Part shown: positions 1-8,484 of the stretch, one piece after another
How the letters are laid out: each line of letters starts with the position of its first letter
Position numbering within the stretch: the stretch's first letter is position 1
Origin: Roseburia sp. 1XD42-69
GTDB lineage: Bacteria; Bacillota; Clostridia; Lachnospirales; Lachnospiraceae
DNA length: 64,000 nucleotides
NCBI RefSeq assembly: GCF_003612565.1
Contig: NZ_RAZG01000003.1
Coordinates: 1 to 64,000 of the forward strand
Direction of reading: 5' to 3'
Notes under the pieces: generated by a model
The model's input: the letters and a program-made list of their open reading frames with translations, nothing else
The model's database searches: none
Told to the model about the DNA's origin: nothing
Program-made: the position numbers and the translations under genes

Positions 1-211
1 GCTAAGTATGTACGATTATGTGTAGAGGAAGAGACAAAGAAACTTTCATACCCCGCTTTCATTCCCGCTTTAGCAGGAATGAAAGGCAAGTGCTGTGAGC
101 GGCGACGTAGGAGCCGAGCACAGTGCTTGAGTGCTTGCACCGGGGTAGTTGATTTTTCAAGGTGCATAGGCTAAATCTATGTGCGAAGTTTGAGTTAATA
201 ATTATAAGGCT
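1..211. other. left flank of integrase: hairpins and a short open frame
   Basis: Frame 1 is open from the window edge to a TAA at 172-174 (57 codons). It could be the tail of an element gene, but I recognise no domain. The stretch also holds a hairpin (CATTCC 60-65 with GGAATG 76-81) and a second imperfect stem formed by GTGCT/AGCAC and CGGC/GCCG around 92-120. This looks like structured, largely non-coding DNA of the integrated element. Confidence 0.3.
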
Positions 212-1105
212 ATGTATAATAGAAGCGTGAGGGACAGTGTGCTTGGGCATATGAAGCTTGTGGATATTAAAAAGACGAATATATCATATTTCTATCAGGG
301 ATTACAGGAAAATGGTAAGTCATATGGAACTGTCACATTCTATCAGAAGTTGTTTTCTTCTATATTCAATATGGCATTGGATAATGGCATTATAAGGAAT
401 AATCCCACAAAAAGGGCGTTAGACGTTATTGAGGGTTCGCATAAGAGAAAAGAATCCCTTACTAAGAAACAGCAGGAGGAATTTCTTTCCTATCTGTATA
501 AGCAGGACAGAGATATGTATAGGAAGGTAGCCTTTTTAATAGGAACAATGTGTAGGATAAGTGAATTTGCAGGATTGACTTGGGAAGACATAGACATGAA
601 AAACAGGATCATAACGGTAGACCATCAATTATTGTATAAAAAGTTTGATGGTGAAAAAACAGGATATCATATTACCCCAACGAAAAACACACATACAAGA
701 AAAATCCCAATGACGGAGGAGGTTTATAAAGTTTTACGTGAATTACATAATTATTACTTTATTCTGCATACAGAACATTGTGTTGACGGGAAAAAGGATT
801 TTGTGTTTACATGCAAATCCGGAAATTTGCTTAATGTAGCTTCTTTTGATTATGAATTAAAAAAAGCTGTAGAGAAATATAATGAGACAGCAGAGTATGA
901 AATTGAATCTATATCTGCACATATACTGCGGCATACGGGATGTACCCGGGATGCAGAGGACGGTATGGACATAAAAGTCTTACAGTACCTTATGGGCCAT
1001 TCCAATACACAAATTACCAACAATTTTTACAACCATGTGAACGAAGACAGGGCAGCGGATGAGGTTGCAAATGTCGTGGAAAGGCGTAAAAATAAGGCTT
1101 TGTAG
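212..1105 (+). CDS. tyrosine recombinase/integrase (Tn916-like), N-terminally truncated
   Basis: Site-specific integrase of an integrative element. The catalytic domain looks complete: Arg115 (CRISEFAGLTWEDID), a Lys in the beta-hairpin region (TPTKNTHTRKIPM), His237-x2-Arg240 (HILRH), His263 (MGHS) and the nucleophile Tyr273 (FYNHV). What precedes it is only part of the SAM-like core-binding domain. Family members are usually about 380-400 residues, against 297 here. The similarity-like reading continues a few codons upstream of the first ATG (V-N-N-Y-K-A) and meets an in-frame TGA at 191-193, so the arm-binding domain and part of the core-binding domain seem to be lost. No good ribosome site precedes ATG 212. 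Whether it still makes active protein is doubtful. The last 18 bases, including the stop, recur at 1243-1260. Confidence 0.85.
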   Translation: MYNRSVRDSVLGHMKLVDIKKTNISYFYQGLQENGKSYGTVTFYQKLFSSIFNMALDNGIIRNNPTKRALDVIEGSHKRKESLTKKQQEEFLSYLYKQDRDMYRKVAFLIGTMCRISEFAGLTWEDIDMKNRIITVDHQLLYKKFDGEKTGYHITPTKNTHTRKIPMTEEVYKVLRELHNYYFILHTEHCVDGKKDFVFTCKSGNLLNVASFDYELKKAVEKYNETAEYEIESISAHILRHTGCTRDAEDGMDIKVLQYLMGHSNTQITNNFYNHVNEDRAADEVANVVERRKNKAL

Positions 1106-1260
1106 GGAAAAATTTATACACCAATTTTTTGAGAAAGAGAACCAGATTTTACACCAATTTTACACCAATCGTTTATAAAAATATGAAGATTTATAACAAC
1201 TTACGTGAAACAGTGGTGAAATCGAAACTCTGAAAAAGCCCGAAAAATAAGGCTTTGTAG
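1088..1260. repeat. 18-bp direct repeat, candidate attachment-site core
   Basis: AAAAATAAGGCTTTGTAG occurs perfectly at 1088-1105 (the 3' end and stop codon of the integrase) and at 1243-1260. Right of the second copy GTAGACTTAT is repeated in tandem (1257-1266, 1267-1276). The second copy also forms an AAAGCC/GGCTTT stem. A core duplicated next to an integrase gene is what an att end looks like, but the matching left end lies outside the window. Confidence 0.4.
1117..1169. repeat. three phased TACACCAAT repeats, candidate integrase arm sites
   Basis: TACACCAAT is present at 1117-1125, 1150-1158 and 1161-1169. Start-to-start distances are 33 and 11 bp, whole helical turns, so the copies face the same side of the DNA. 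Repeats of this kind beside a Tn916-type integrase gene are typical of arm-type binding sites. The role is inferred from position. Confidence 0.45.
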
Positions 1261-1300
1261 ACTTATGTAGACTTATAACAAATTGAAAATAGAGCACCTA

Positions 1301-1320
1301 ATCTTACAAAACTGTAAGAT
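1301..1320. promoter_or_regulatory. BceR-type operator upstream of bceAB-like genes
   Basis: A perfect palindrome, ATCTTACA-AAAC-TGTAAGAT. Its core TTACA-N4-TGTAA matches the TNACA-N4-TGTAA consensus known for BceR-family response regulators. It lies about 50 bp upstream of the -10 element of the following ABC transporter. Confidence 0.6.
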
Positions 1321-1326
1321 ACCAAA

Positions 1327-1376
1327 GGGAAATGTAAGGTAAAACAATGGCTGACATTTCCCTGTTTTGTTATACT
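1327..1376 (+). promoter_or_regulatory. promoter with extended -10 and overlapping inverted repeat
   Basis: TG-T-TATACT (1368-1376) is a perfect extended -10; no good -35 is present, as expected for an activated promoter. A second inverted repeat, GGGAAATGT (1327-1335) and ACATTTCCC (1354-1362), covers the -35 region. Confidence 0.55.
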
Positions 1377-1432
1377 GATATTGTTCAAAGGGAACAGATA
1401 AATGGTGAAGAAGGAATCAGGAGGATACAGAT

Positions 1433-2209
1433 ATGGAAAAAGCAGCATTGTTAGAGGTGAAAAATTTAAAAAAAATATATACCACCCGCTTTGGGGGAAA
1501 TCAGGTGCAGGCCCTGTCGGATATTAATTTTTCCGTGGAGGAGGGGGAGTATGTGGCCATTATGGGGGAGTCCGGCTCCGGGAAAACCACGCTTTTAAAT
1601 ATTTTGGCGGCGTTGGATAAACCTACCAGCGGCACGGTGCTTTTAAACGGGAAAAATATTGTGTCCATAAACGGAAAAGAGATTGCCGCATTCCGAAGGG
1701 ATAACCTGGGGTTTATTTTTCAGGATTTTAATCTTCTTGACAATTTTTCATTAAAGGATAATATTCTCCTTCCTCTGGTATTAGAGCAGGTGCCGCCGGA
1801 GGAGATGGAACCCAGGCTTATGCCTGTGGCAAAGAAATTGGGGATACATGATATTTTACAAAAATATCCCTATGAGGTATCCGGAGGGCAGAAGCAGCGT
1901 GCGGCAGCAGCCCGGGCTTTAATTACCAAACCCCAGTTGATTTTGGGGGATGAGCCCACCGGGGCATTGGATTCCAGAACAACGGACAGCCTGCTTCGCC
2001 TGTTTCATGAGATTAACGAAGAGGGACAGACGATTCTGATGGTGACACACAGCATCAAGGCGGCAAGCCATGCAAACCGTATTCTTTTTATCAAAGACGG
2101 GGAGGTGTTCCATCAGCTCTACAGAGGAAATCTGACAAATCAGGAACTATATGGGAAAATATCCGATACATTGACAATACTTACAGCAGGTGGTGAAAGA
2201 GATGAATAA
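1433..2209 (+). CDS. BceA/MacB-type ABC transporter ATP-binding protein
   Basis: Cytoplasmic ATPase of an antimicrobial-peptide sensing or resistance transporter. Visible motifs: Walker A GESGSGKTT (residues 45-53), Q-loop around 97 (FIFQDFN), signature VSGGQKQR (149-156), Walker B LILGDEPTGALD (169-180). Length (258 aa) is normal for the family. AGGAGG sits 7 bases before the ATG. The stop lies inside the start region of the permease gene (8-bp overlap), so the two are translationally coupled. The BceR-type box upstream suggests induction by a BceRS pair, but no such pair is adjacent. Substrate cannot be read from sequence; bacitracin or lantibiotic-like peptides are usual for the family. 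Confidence 0.92.
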   Translation: MEKAALLEVKNLKKIYTTRFGGNQVQALSDINFSVEEGEYVAIMGESGSGKTTLLNILAALDKPTSGTVLLNGKNIVSINGKEIAAFRRDNLGFIFQDFNLLDNFSLKDNILLPLVLEQVPPEEMEPRLMPVAKKLGIHDILQKYPYEVSGGQKQRAAAARALITKPQLILGDEPTGALDSRTTDSLLRLFHEINEEGQTILMVTHSIKAASHANRILFIKDGEVFHQLYRGNLTNQELYGKISDTLTILTAGGERDE

Positions 2210-4241
2210 AGTTTACAGGAAATTAGCTTTTACAAACATGAAAAACAACAGTCAGTTTTATCTTCCTTATCTCCTCATGGGAGGGCTGTCCGTGATGATG
2301 TTTTATTCTATGGTGGCTATGTGGGAAAACGAAAGTCTGGCAAATGTCCGGGGGGGCGCCGATCTTAAAATGATTTTGGGCATGGGTTCCTTTGTAATCG
2401 GTATTTTTGTCTGCGTCCTGTTATTTTATGCAAACAGCTTTATTATGAAGCGGAGAAAAAGGGAGCTTGGGGTATACAATATTCTCGGGATGGAAAAAAG
2501 GCATATTGCGAAGATTTTATTCTGGGAGAATTTATTTACTCTTTTTCTTGCGGTGGCCGGTGGTCTGGCAGTCGGGATCATCTTTAACAAATTTTTTATG
2601 ATGTTTTTGTACCGGATAACGGGGCTTTCTGAGAGTATTTCCTTTTACGTATCCCAAAAGGGATGTTTGCAGACCATGTTACTTTTCACAGTGATTTACC
2701 TTCTGGCTTTGTGTTACAATTTTATGCAGGTAAAACTGGCAAATCCCATAGAACTTTTGCGCGGAGGAAATGCCGGGGAGAGAGAGCCGAAGACCAAATT
2801 ATTTCTTGCTCTTTTTGGGGGAGTCTGCCTGGCGGCAGCTTATTACATTGCATTTACCACGGAGAATATCATGCAGGTGCTTACGTTATTTCTACTGGCA
2901 GTTTTACTGGTGATTTTTGGAACCTATGCCCTCTTTACAGCGGGGAGCATTGCGCTGCTGAAAAGTCTGCGCCGCAATAAAAAATATTATTACAGGACAA
3001 AACATTTTACGGCAGTTTCCGGGCTTTTGTACCGGATGAAACAGAATGCGGCGGGATTGGCAAGTATCTGTATCCTCTCCACTATGGTTCTGGTTATGGT
3101 TTCCACTACCGTGAGTTTATATATGGGGGTGAGAGATGAAGTGGAAAGCCAATATGACGGGGATGCGGAGATTGAACTGTACCTTAATCATGTGCCGGAT
3201 AAGGATTACAGGGAGACAATTTTGTCGGAGATAAAAAAATCTGTAAAGGATTCTGGGAGATATATCGAAGATATGGAAGAAAATGTTTCCATGGAAGTAA
3301 TTATGGTGCGCAGTGGAGACGTGATAGAGACAGTGGAGATGTTTGAGATTGGAATGGAAAACTTCGGCGTGCTGTCTGTTTTAACAAAAGATGACTATGA
3401 GGAAAGGGAAAATACCACTCTCTCCGATATCAAAAAAGGGCAGGCAGCAATTATCGCTGACCCGGAGTATACAAATGATACCGTTTCCTTGTTAGGAAGG
3501 GAATTTGAGGTGACTGAAAGCCGTAAAATAAACTATGACGATGCCATGTTTGGCAAGATTGCAGAAGGGGGAGAGATGTGCTTTGTGGTCAGTGATGAGG
3601 AGACGCTTGAGGATATCTTTTCGGAGAGAAAAGCTTTGGCAGGGAATCGTCAGAATGCTCCGGAGTCTCATGTGGGATATCATATCGCCCTGAGTTTCGA
3701 CGGGACAAAGGAAGAAAAAATTGCCTGTACAAAGGAGATACGGGAGCGGATCATGGGCATTGTGGAAACAGGCATCCGTAAACCAAATGATATTGAGGGG
3801 TATACGGTGCGTTCCAAACAGGAAGGGTATGACGATTATATAAGTTTAAACGGAGGACTTCTTTTCCTGGGACTGTTTTTAGGTTTGATGTTTTCCATGG
3901 TAACGGTCTTAATCATCTACTATAAACAGATTTCCGAAGGGTATGAGGACAAGGAACGCTTTGCCATAATGGAAAAGGTAGGGATGGGTGACAGGGAGGT
4001 AAAAGATGCCATTAAGTCTCAGGTAAGAATTGTATTCTTCCTTCCCCTGGTCACAGCAGCGATTCACTTGGCAGCGGCATTTCCCATGCTGCGAAGGATT
4101 CTTGCCATGCTGAATCTGTATAACAGCAGTCTTTTTGCCCTGTGCCTTCTTGGAACATTGCTGGTATTTGGAGTGATTTATTTTGCAGTGTTTAAGGTTA
4201 CATCCAGGACATATTATAAGATTGTAGGAGAGCAGTTTTAA
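2202..4241 (+). CDS. BceB-type FtsX-like ABC transporter permease
   Basis: Integral membrane partner of the preceding ATPase, about 679 aa. The layout matches BceB: early helices from residue 20 on, an FtsX block around helices 2-4, a long extracytoplasmic region (roughly residues 310-545) between later helices, and a final FtsX-like block of three helices. In BceB proteins the large external domain senses the peptide and signals to the BceS kinase. I place the start at ATG 2202 (M-N-K-V-Y-R-K-L), preceded by AGGTGG; an upstream ATG at 2190 is less well placed. No kinase gene is nearby, so any partner kinase would be encoded elsewhere. Confidence 0.9.
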   Translation: MNKVYRKLAFTNMKNNSQFYLPYLLMGGLSVMMFYSMVAMWENESLANVRGGADLKMILGMGSFVIGIFVCVLLFYANSFIMKRRKRELGVYNILGMEKRHIAKILFWENLFTLFLAVAGGLAVGIIFNKFFMMFLYRITGLSESISFYVSQKGCLQTMLLFTVIYLLALCYNFMQVKLANPIELLRGGNAGEREPKTKLFLALFGGVCLAAAYYIAFTTENIMQVLTLFLLAVLLVIFGTYALFTAGSIALLKSLRRNKKYYYRTKHFTAVSGLLYRMKQNAAGLASICILSTMVLVMVSTTVSLYMGVRDEVESQYDGDAEIELYLNHVPDKDYRETILSEIKKSVKDSGRYIEDMEENVSMEVIMVRSGDVIETVEMFEIGMENFGVLSVLTKDDYEERENTTLSDIKKGQAAIIADPEYTNDTVSLLGREFEVTESRKINYDDAMFGKIAEGGEMCFVVSDEETLEDIFSERKALAGNRQNAPESHVGYHIALSFDGTKEEKIACTKEIRERIMGIVETGIRKPNDIEGYTVRSKQEGYDDYISLNGGLLFLGLFLGLMFSMVTVLIIYYKQISEGYEDKERFAIMEKVGMGDREVKDAIKSQVRIVFFLPLVTAAIHLAAAFPMLRRILAMLNLYNSSLFALCLLGTLLVFGVIYFAVFKVTSRTYYKIVGEQF

Positions 4242-4246
4242 AACTA

Positions 4247-4275
4247 TTGACCTTTAGGAACAAGTATGATATAAA
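4247..4275 (+). promoter_or_regulatory. promoter of MATE gene
   Basis: TTGACC (4247-4252), 17-bp spacer, TATAAA (4270-4275). Transcription would begin near 4282, about 45 bases before a strong terminator and 130 bases before the gene. Confidence 0.55.
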
Positions 4276-4326
4276 TGTTCTATAAAACCTTTACAGGAGT
4301 GGATTTTTCAAGAGAAATCTTTTTTC

Positions 4327-4364
4327 GCCACACAACTATCTTTTTTAGTTGTGTGGCTTTTTTT
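4327..4364 (+). terminator. intrinsic terminator in leader of MATE gene
   Basis: A 12-bp perfect stem, GCCACACAACTA (4327-4338) with TAGTTGTGTGGC (4346-4357), followed by seven T. It stops read-through from bceAB. It also lies between the MATE promoter and its gene, so it may act as an attenuator. A small hairpin (GATTT/AAATC, about 4302-4319) precedes it. Confidence 0.8.
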
Positions 4365-4410
4365 GTGAGCAGGCACTCCAGAGAAGTTTTTGACGAGAGG
4401 AGAAAAGGGT

Positions 4411-5739
4411 ATGGAACAAACATTTATGAAAGAGAAAAAAATTTTGCCTTTAGTGCTTTCAATGTCGCTGCCAATGGTGATTTCCATGGCGGTGAATTCC
4501 CTGTACAATATTATTGACAGCTATTTTGTGGCAAAAGTCAGTGAAAATGCCATGACGGCGCTGGCGCTTGTGTATCCTATGCAGAACCTGGTAAATGCCA
4601 TTGCCATTGGTTTTGGAATCGGCATTAACGCAGTGATTTCCTATTATCTGGGAGCGGAAGATAAAAAGCGGGGAGATATGGCAGCCACCCTTGGAATGTT
4701 TCTCAGTTTCCTTCACGGGATGATTCTTATGGCGGTGTGTCTCCTGGGGATGCCCTGGTTTTTAAAAATTTTTTCTTCGGATAAGGATATTACAAGTCTG
4801 GCCCTTATGTATTCCAACAGGGTATTTCTGTTTTCTGCCGTTATATCACTGGGACTGTCCTTTGAAAAAATTTTTCAGGCTGCAGGCCATATGAAAGTGT
4901 CCATGTTCAGTATGCTCTGCGGATGTCTGGCAAATATCATTTTAGACCCACTGATGATTTTTGGAGTGGGGGTGTTTCCGAAGTTGGGAATTAGGGGGGC
5001 GGCCTACGCCACAGGTATCGGTCAGTGTATTTCACTTCTGGTTTATATCCTGTTCTATGTGTTTCGGCCAATTCCTGTGAAAATTGGGAAAACATCCTTA
5101 AAAATGGACGGTAAGATATTGAAAAAACTCTATTCCGTGGGAATTTCCGCAACACTGAGCCTGGCTTTGCCGTCTCTTTTGATTTCTGCATTAAACGGTA
5201 TCCTGACGGGATTTTCGGAAAAATATGTTCTGGTGCTTGGGGTGTATTACAAACTTCAGACTTTTATCTACCTTACTGCCAACGGAATTATTCAGGGCAT
5301 TCGGCCCTTAATGGGGTATAATTTCGGGGCAGGGGAGCATGGCAGGGTGAAAAAGATTTTTCGCACGGCTCTTTTTATGAATATGGGAATTATGTTTTTT
5401 GGAACAGTACTCTCCTGGGTAATTCCGGGAAAATTGATTGGGCTTTTTACAGATAATACGGCGACCATAGAGATGGGAGTTATGGCTCTTCATATCATTA
5501 GCCTTGGATTTGTGGTTTCTGCAGTCTCCGTCACCTGTTCCGGCGCCTTAGAGGGGCTTGGGAAAGGGAGTCATTCCCTGTTTATCTCCCTTCTTCGTTA
5601 TATGGGGGTTATTTTGCCGGCTGCCTGGGTATTCAGCAGGTTTGCAGGGGCGGCAGGTGTGTGGACTGCCTTTTGTTTTACGGAGTTTGTAACGGCAGTT
5701 TTCTCATTATGCATCTATCATCATGGGCTGAAAAACTGA
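4411..5739 (+). CDS. MATE family multidrug/cation antiporter
   Basis: Membrane exporter of the MATE family (NorM/DinF type), driven by Na+ or H+, expelling drugs or metabolites. About 442 aa with twelve hydrophobic segments. The opening (LPLVLSMSLPMVISMAVN, then IIDSYFVAKV) is the typical MATE helix 1-2 pattern, and the same pattern recurs in the second half (ANGIIQGIRPLMGYNFGAG). I use ATG 4411, preceded by GAGAGGAG with an 8-base spacer; a TTG in frame at 4390 is less likely. A complete promoter and a leader terminator precede it, so expression may be conditional. Substrate unknown. Confidence 0.9.
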   Translation: MEQTFMKEKKILPLVLSMSLPMVISMAVNSLYNIIDSYFVAKVSENAMTALALVYPMQNLVNAIAIGFGIGINAVISYYLGAEDKKRGDMAATLGMFLSFLHGMILMAVCLLGMPWFLKIFSSDKDITSLALMYSNRVFLFSAVISLGLSFEKIFQAAGHMKVSMFSMLCGCLANIILDPLMIFGVGVFPKLGIRGAAYATGIGQCISLLVYILFYVFRPIPVKIGKTSLKMDGKILKKLYSVGISATLSLALPSLLISALNGILTGFSEKYVLVLGVYYKLQTFIYLTANGIIQGIRPLMGYNFGAGEHGRVKKIFRTALFMNMGIMFFGTVLSWVIPGKLIGLFTDNTATIEMGVMALHIISLGFVVSAVSVTCSGALEGLGKGSHSLFISLLRYMGVILPAAWVFSRFAGAAGVWTAFCFTEFVTAVFSLCIYHHGLKN

Positions 5740-5758
5740 TGAATTTATAGTTTTTCTC

Positions 5759-5787
5759 TTGTGCGCAGAAAATAAACCATATATAAT
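5759..5787 (+). promoter_or_regulatory. promoter of exonuclease gene
   Basis: TTGTGC (5759-5764), 17-bp spacer, TATAAT (5782-5787). Confidence 0.6.
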
Positions 5788-5831
5788 AGTGGGGAAAGAA
5801 GTGCAGATGAAAAGATAAGGCGGGAAGAAAA

Positions 5832-6506
5832 ATGTTGGGAAGTTCCAATGGAAAAAGTTTAGTAAAATATGTGAAGGATTATGTGGTGTTTGACCTGGAG
5901 ACGACGGGTATTTATACAAATTCCGATGAGGTAATAGAAATCTCCGGGGTGAAAGTACAAAACGGAAAGGTGACAGAGGAATTTACCTCCCTGGTAAATC
6001 CGGGAAGGCACATTCCCAAAGGGGCCAGTGCAGTGAACGGGATAACAGACCATATGGTGAAATCTGCTCCGGAATTTTCCATTGTGCTAAAGGAGTTTTT
6101 GGACTTTGCAGGAAATATGGTTCTTGTGGGACATAATATACATACCTTTGATATGAAGTTTATTTACCGGGATGCCCTAAAGTTTTACGGGAAAATTCCA
6201 GACAATGACTATGTGGATACCCTGAAATTTGCAAAGACTGTCCTGCCAGGGTTATCCCATTACAAGCTGGTGGATTTGGCGGAGCATTATAGGATTTGTG
6301 CAGAGGGAGCGCATCGCGCCCTCAATGACTGTCGGATGAACCAGCAGGTATTTGAATATCTGGCAAAAGAGATACCTCCGGGGAAAGAAGAGAGCGGACA
6401 TCGGATTTGTCCCCGGTGCGGCAGCTTTCTTACAAAGAGGAATGGGCGTTTCGGGGAATTTTGGGGATGTACTTCTTATCCGGGATGCCGTTACACGGAA
6501 AATTAA
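5832..6506 (+). CDS. DnaQ/PolC-type 3'-5' exonuclease with C-terminal topoisomerase zinc finger
   Basis: A DEDDh exonuclease domain carries Asp21 and Glu23 (DLETTG), His101-Asn102...Asp107 (GHNIHTFD), and His161...Asp166 (HRALNDC). It most resembles the proofreading domain of PolC. After a short linker, residues 193-219 form a four-cysteine zinc ribbon (CPRC at 193-196, Cys213, Cys219) of the kind found at the C-terminus of bacterial topoisomerase I, which should bind single-stranded DNA. Total 224 aa. A role in DNA repair or end trimming is likely but not shown. It is monocistronic, with its own promoter and terminator. Confidence 0.88.
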   Translation: MLGSSNGKSLVKYVKDYVVFDLETTGIYTNSDEVIEISGVKVQNGKVTEEFTSLVNPGRHIPKGASAVNGITDHMVKSAPEFSIVLKEFLDFAGNMVLVGHNIHTFDMKFIYRDALKFYGKIPDNDYVDTLKFAKTVLPGLSHYKLVDLAEHYRICAEGAHRALNDCRMNQQVFEYLAKEIPPGKEESGHRICPRCGSFLTKRNGRFGEFWGCTSYPGCRYTEN

Positions 6507-6517
6507 AGAAAGAAAAG

Positions 6518-6546
6518 AAGAACCGGCAAGTGCCGGTTCTTTTTTC
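6518..6546. terminator. intrinsic terminator between convergent genes
   Basis: AGAACCGGC/GCCGGTTCT stem with flanking A and T runs (6518-6546). It serves the exonuclease gene on + and could also end the chemoreceptor gene on -. Confidence 0.85.
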
Positions 6547-6548
6547 TC

Positions 6549-8261
6549 TCATGTCTGGGAATTTAATTGGAACTGACCGATAAGCTCGTCCAGGTTCAAT
6601 GCCTGTGCAGATAGCTGCTGGCTTGTGGCGGAGGCTTCCTGGGCGGTTGCCGCATTGTCCTGGACAACCCCTGAAATCTGGTTTACGCCGATTTCTGCCT
6701 GGTGCATAGCTTCTGTCTGGCTGCTTACGATACTCTTTAAGTTCTGGGAGAATTCTGCAATCTGCCCAATGCCGTTTACAACGTATGTAATGGTTTCCGA
6801 TACCTTCTGGGCAGCGCGGTTTCCCTCTGACACTTCCCGGATGGAATTTTCTATGAGTTCCCTTGTGTCAACGGCAGCTTTTGCGCTTTGGTCTGCCAGA
6901 TCCCTGATTTCATCTGCAACTACCGAGAAGCCCCGGCCTGCTTCCCCGGCTCTTGCCGCCTCTATGGAGGCGTTTAAGGAGAGAAGATTGGTCTGTGCCG
7001 CAATGGCTTCAATTTCAGAAATAATATCCCCGATTCTGGCGGAAGTATCATTGATCCGGCCCATGGCTGCCATCATGCTGTCCATCTCCTTATGGGTGTT
7101 GTCTGCCTCAAGGGCATAATTTTGTGCTTTCTGATAAGATTCCTCTGCCCTCTCCACACTTTTTTCCATGGTCTGGGTGATATCGCTGATGGTGGCATGA
7201 AGTTCTTCCACAGCATTGGCCTGCTCCGTTGCACCCTCTGCAAGATCCTGAGATGCCTCTGCCAGATGGCCGGAACCTGCCTGCACCTGTTCGGATGCCT
7301 CGCCGATAGACCGGAGAGTATCTGTCATCTGATGTTTTAGGCCGCGCATGGACTGGTACATTTTATCGAAATCCCCGGTGTAATTTTCACGGATTTGGGT
7401 TTTTACGGTATAATCCCCTTTGGCCATTTCACCTAAGAGCTGCTCCATATCATAGATGATTGCGCTGAGAATATCCGCCATATGTATAGCGTGTCTCTCC
7501 ATATCTTCCACTTCATCCCCGGTGCCCGCCATGGGGAAGGGGGAGGAGAGGTCGCCTTTGGCAAAGGATTCCAGCCTTGTTCCCAGTTCTTTGAGGGGGG
7601 TGGCAATGTTTTTGGCGGTAAATTTGCCGAATTTCATGGAGATGAACATAGCAGTGGCAATGACTCCTAGGATCAGAACGGCCAAAATCCAGCTTGTTAT
7701 AACTAAGATTTGGGACAATTTATTGCCTTCGTTTACTTTAACTTCCAGAAGTTCGTTTAGCTTGTCATAGATGCTGTTGTATGCAGGCGTCAAATCGTTA
7801 AGGGCCATTTCCTGTGCCTGCTTGCAGAGTTCTCTGTCTGTGCTTGCTCCCAGCTGCATAATCTGTTCGTCCAGCATCCAATAGTTTTCAAGTTCTGCCT
7901 GGATGGCCTCGTAGGTTTCTTTTCCGTCTTTGGAGACAATGGTATTTTTCACATTGTCAAAGGCTTGTTCAAATGCAGCTTTTCCATCTTTGTGCTGTGT
8001 TACCACAGTGTCAATGGCATCTTTTTCATCATATCCGATCGCCGCCCGCAGGGAGGACCTGATATCTGCAAATTCAAACATTGCTTTTCCGATATCCCCC
8101 TGGGCAAAGCCGAAATTGTGAAGTGCATAGGAATAACGGTTACAGATAACAATAATTGCGATTAATCCTACGATGGCTGCCACAGCAGTAATGGAGGATA
8201 CAATGAAAAAAGACCGGGTAAGCTTTTTTTCAATGTTTTCTTTGTTGTTTCTCTTGTTCAT
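6549..8261 (-). CDS. methyl-accepting chemotaxis protein
   Basis: Transmembrane chemoreceptor, about 570 aa. N-terminal transmembrane helix (residues about 18-40), an extracytoplasmic four-helix-bundle type domain of roughly 150 residues, a second helix, a HAMP region and a signalling domain. The hairpin tip [20 protein letters not shown], which contacts CheA and CheW, is perfect. No C-terminal CheR/CheB pentapeptide is seen. I take the ATG at 8261 (M-N-K-R-N-N-K-E-N); 57 further codons upstream are open but non-hydrophobic and Pro/Arg-rich, unlike an MCP N-terminus. Transcribed away from the transglutaminase genes. Ligand unknown. Confidence 0.92.
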   Translation of the reverse strand: MNKRNNKENIEKKLTRSFFIVSSITAVAAIVGLIAIIVICNRYSYALHNFGFAQGDIGKAMFEFADIRSSLRAAIGYDEKDAIDTVVTQHKDGKAAFEQAFDNVKNTIVSKDGKETYEAIQAELENYWMLDEQIMQLGASTDRELCKQAQEMALNDLTPAYNSIYDKLNELLEVKVNEGNKLSQILVITSWILAVLILGVIATAMFISMKFGKFTAKNIATPLKELGTRLESFAKGDLSSPFPMAGTGDEVEDMERHAIHMADILSAIIYDMEQLLGEMAKGDYTVKTQIRENYTGDFDKMYQSMRGLKHQMTDTLRSIGEASEQVQAGSGHLAEASQDLAEGATEQANAVEELHATISDITQTMEKSVERAEESYQKAQNYALEADNTHKEMDSMMAAMGRINDTSARIGDIISEIEAIAAQTNLLSLNASIEAARAGEAGRGFSVVADEIRDLADQSAKAAVDTRELIENSIREVSEGNRAAQKVSETITYVVNGIGQIAEFSQNLKSIVSSQTEAMHQAEIGVNQISGVVQDNAATAQEASATSQQLSAQALNLDELIGQFQLNSQT

Positions 8262-8358
8262 GACCCTTAAACATCCCTTCTTGTTTTTACGCAAAGGATG
8301 CTGCCTTAAAGCCGGAAGACTTGATAGCAGCATTTTGCCGAAAATATTATTTATATTT

Positions 8359-8386
8359 ATTATAGCCCTTTTTTTCAAATATTCAA
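8359..8386 (-). promoter_or_regulatory. promoter of chemoreceptor gene
   Basis: On the minus strand TTGAAT (8386-8381), 16-bp spacer, TATAAT (8364-8359). Unlike the second chemoreceptor in this window, it is of sigma-A type. Confidence 0.6.
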
Positions 8387-8425
8387 TAGGGATTTGGGGT
8401 GAACCTGGGAAATTATAAGTTAGTG

Positions 8426-8454
8426 TGGACAAACAGTAAATTTTCCACTACAAT
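8426..8454 (+). promoter_or_regulatory. promoter of first transglutaminase-like gene
   Basis: TGGACA (8426-8431), 17-bp spacer, TACAAT (8449-8454). The same arrangement with nearly the same spacer sequence recurs at 11009-11037. Confidence 0.65.
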
Positions 8455-8484
8455 AGAAGAAAACATGAGAAAAGGGAGGATACT

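Noticed and set aside
1-174. Partial gene at the left edge (57 open codons).
   Set aside because: No recognisable domain and contains hairpins; too weak to call a CDS.
4275-4517. An 80-codon frame over the MATE leader, considered as a leader peptide.
   Set aside because: No ribosome site, runs through the terminator and into the MATE gene in another frame.
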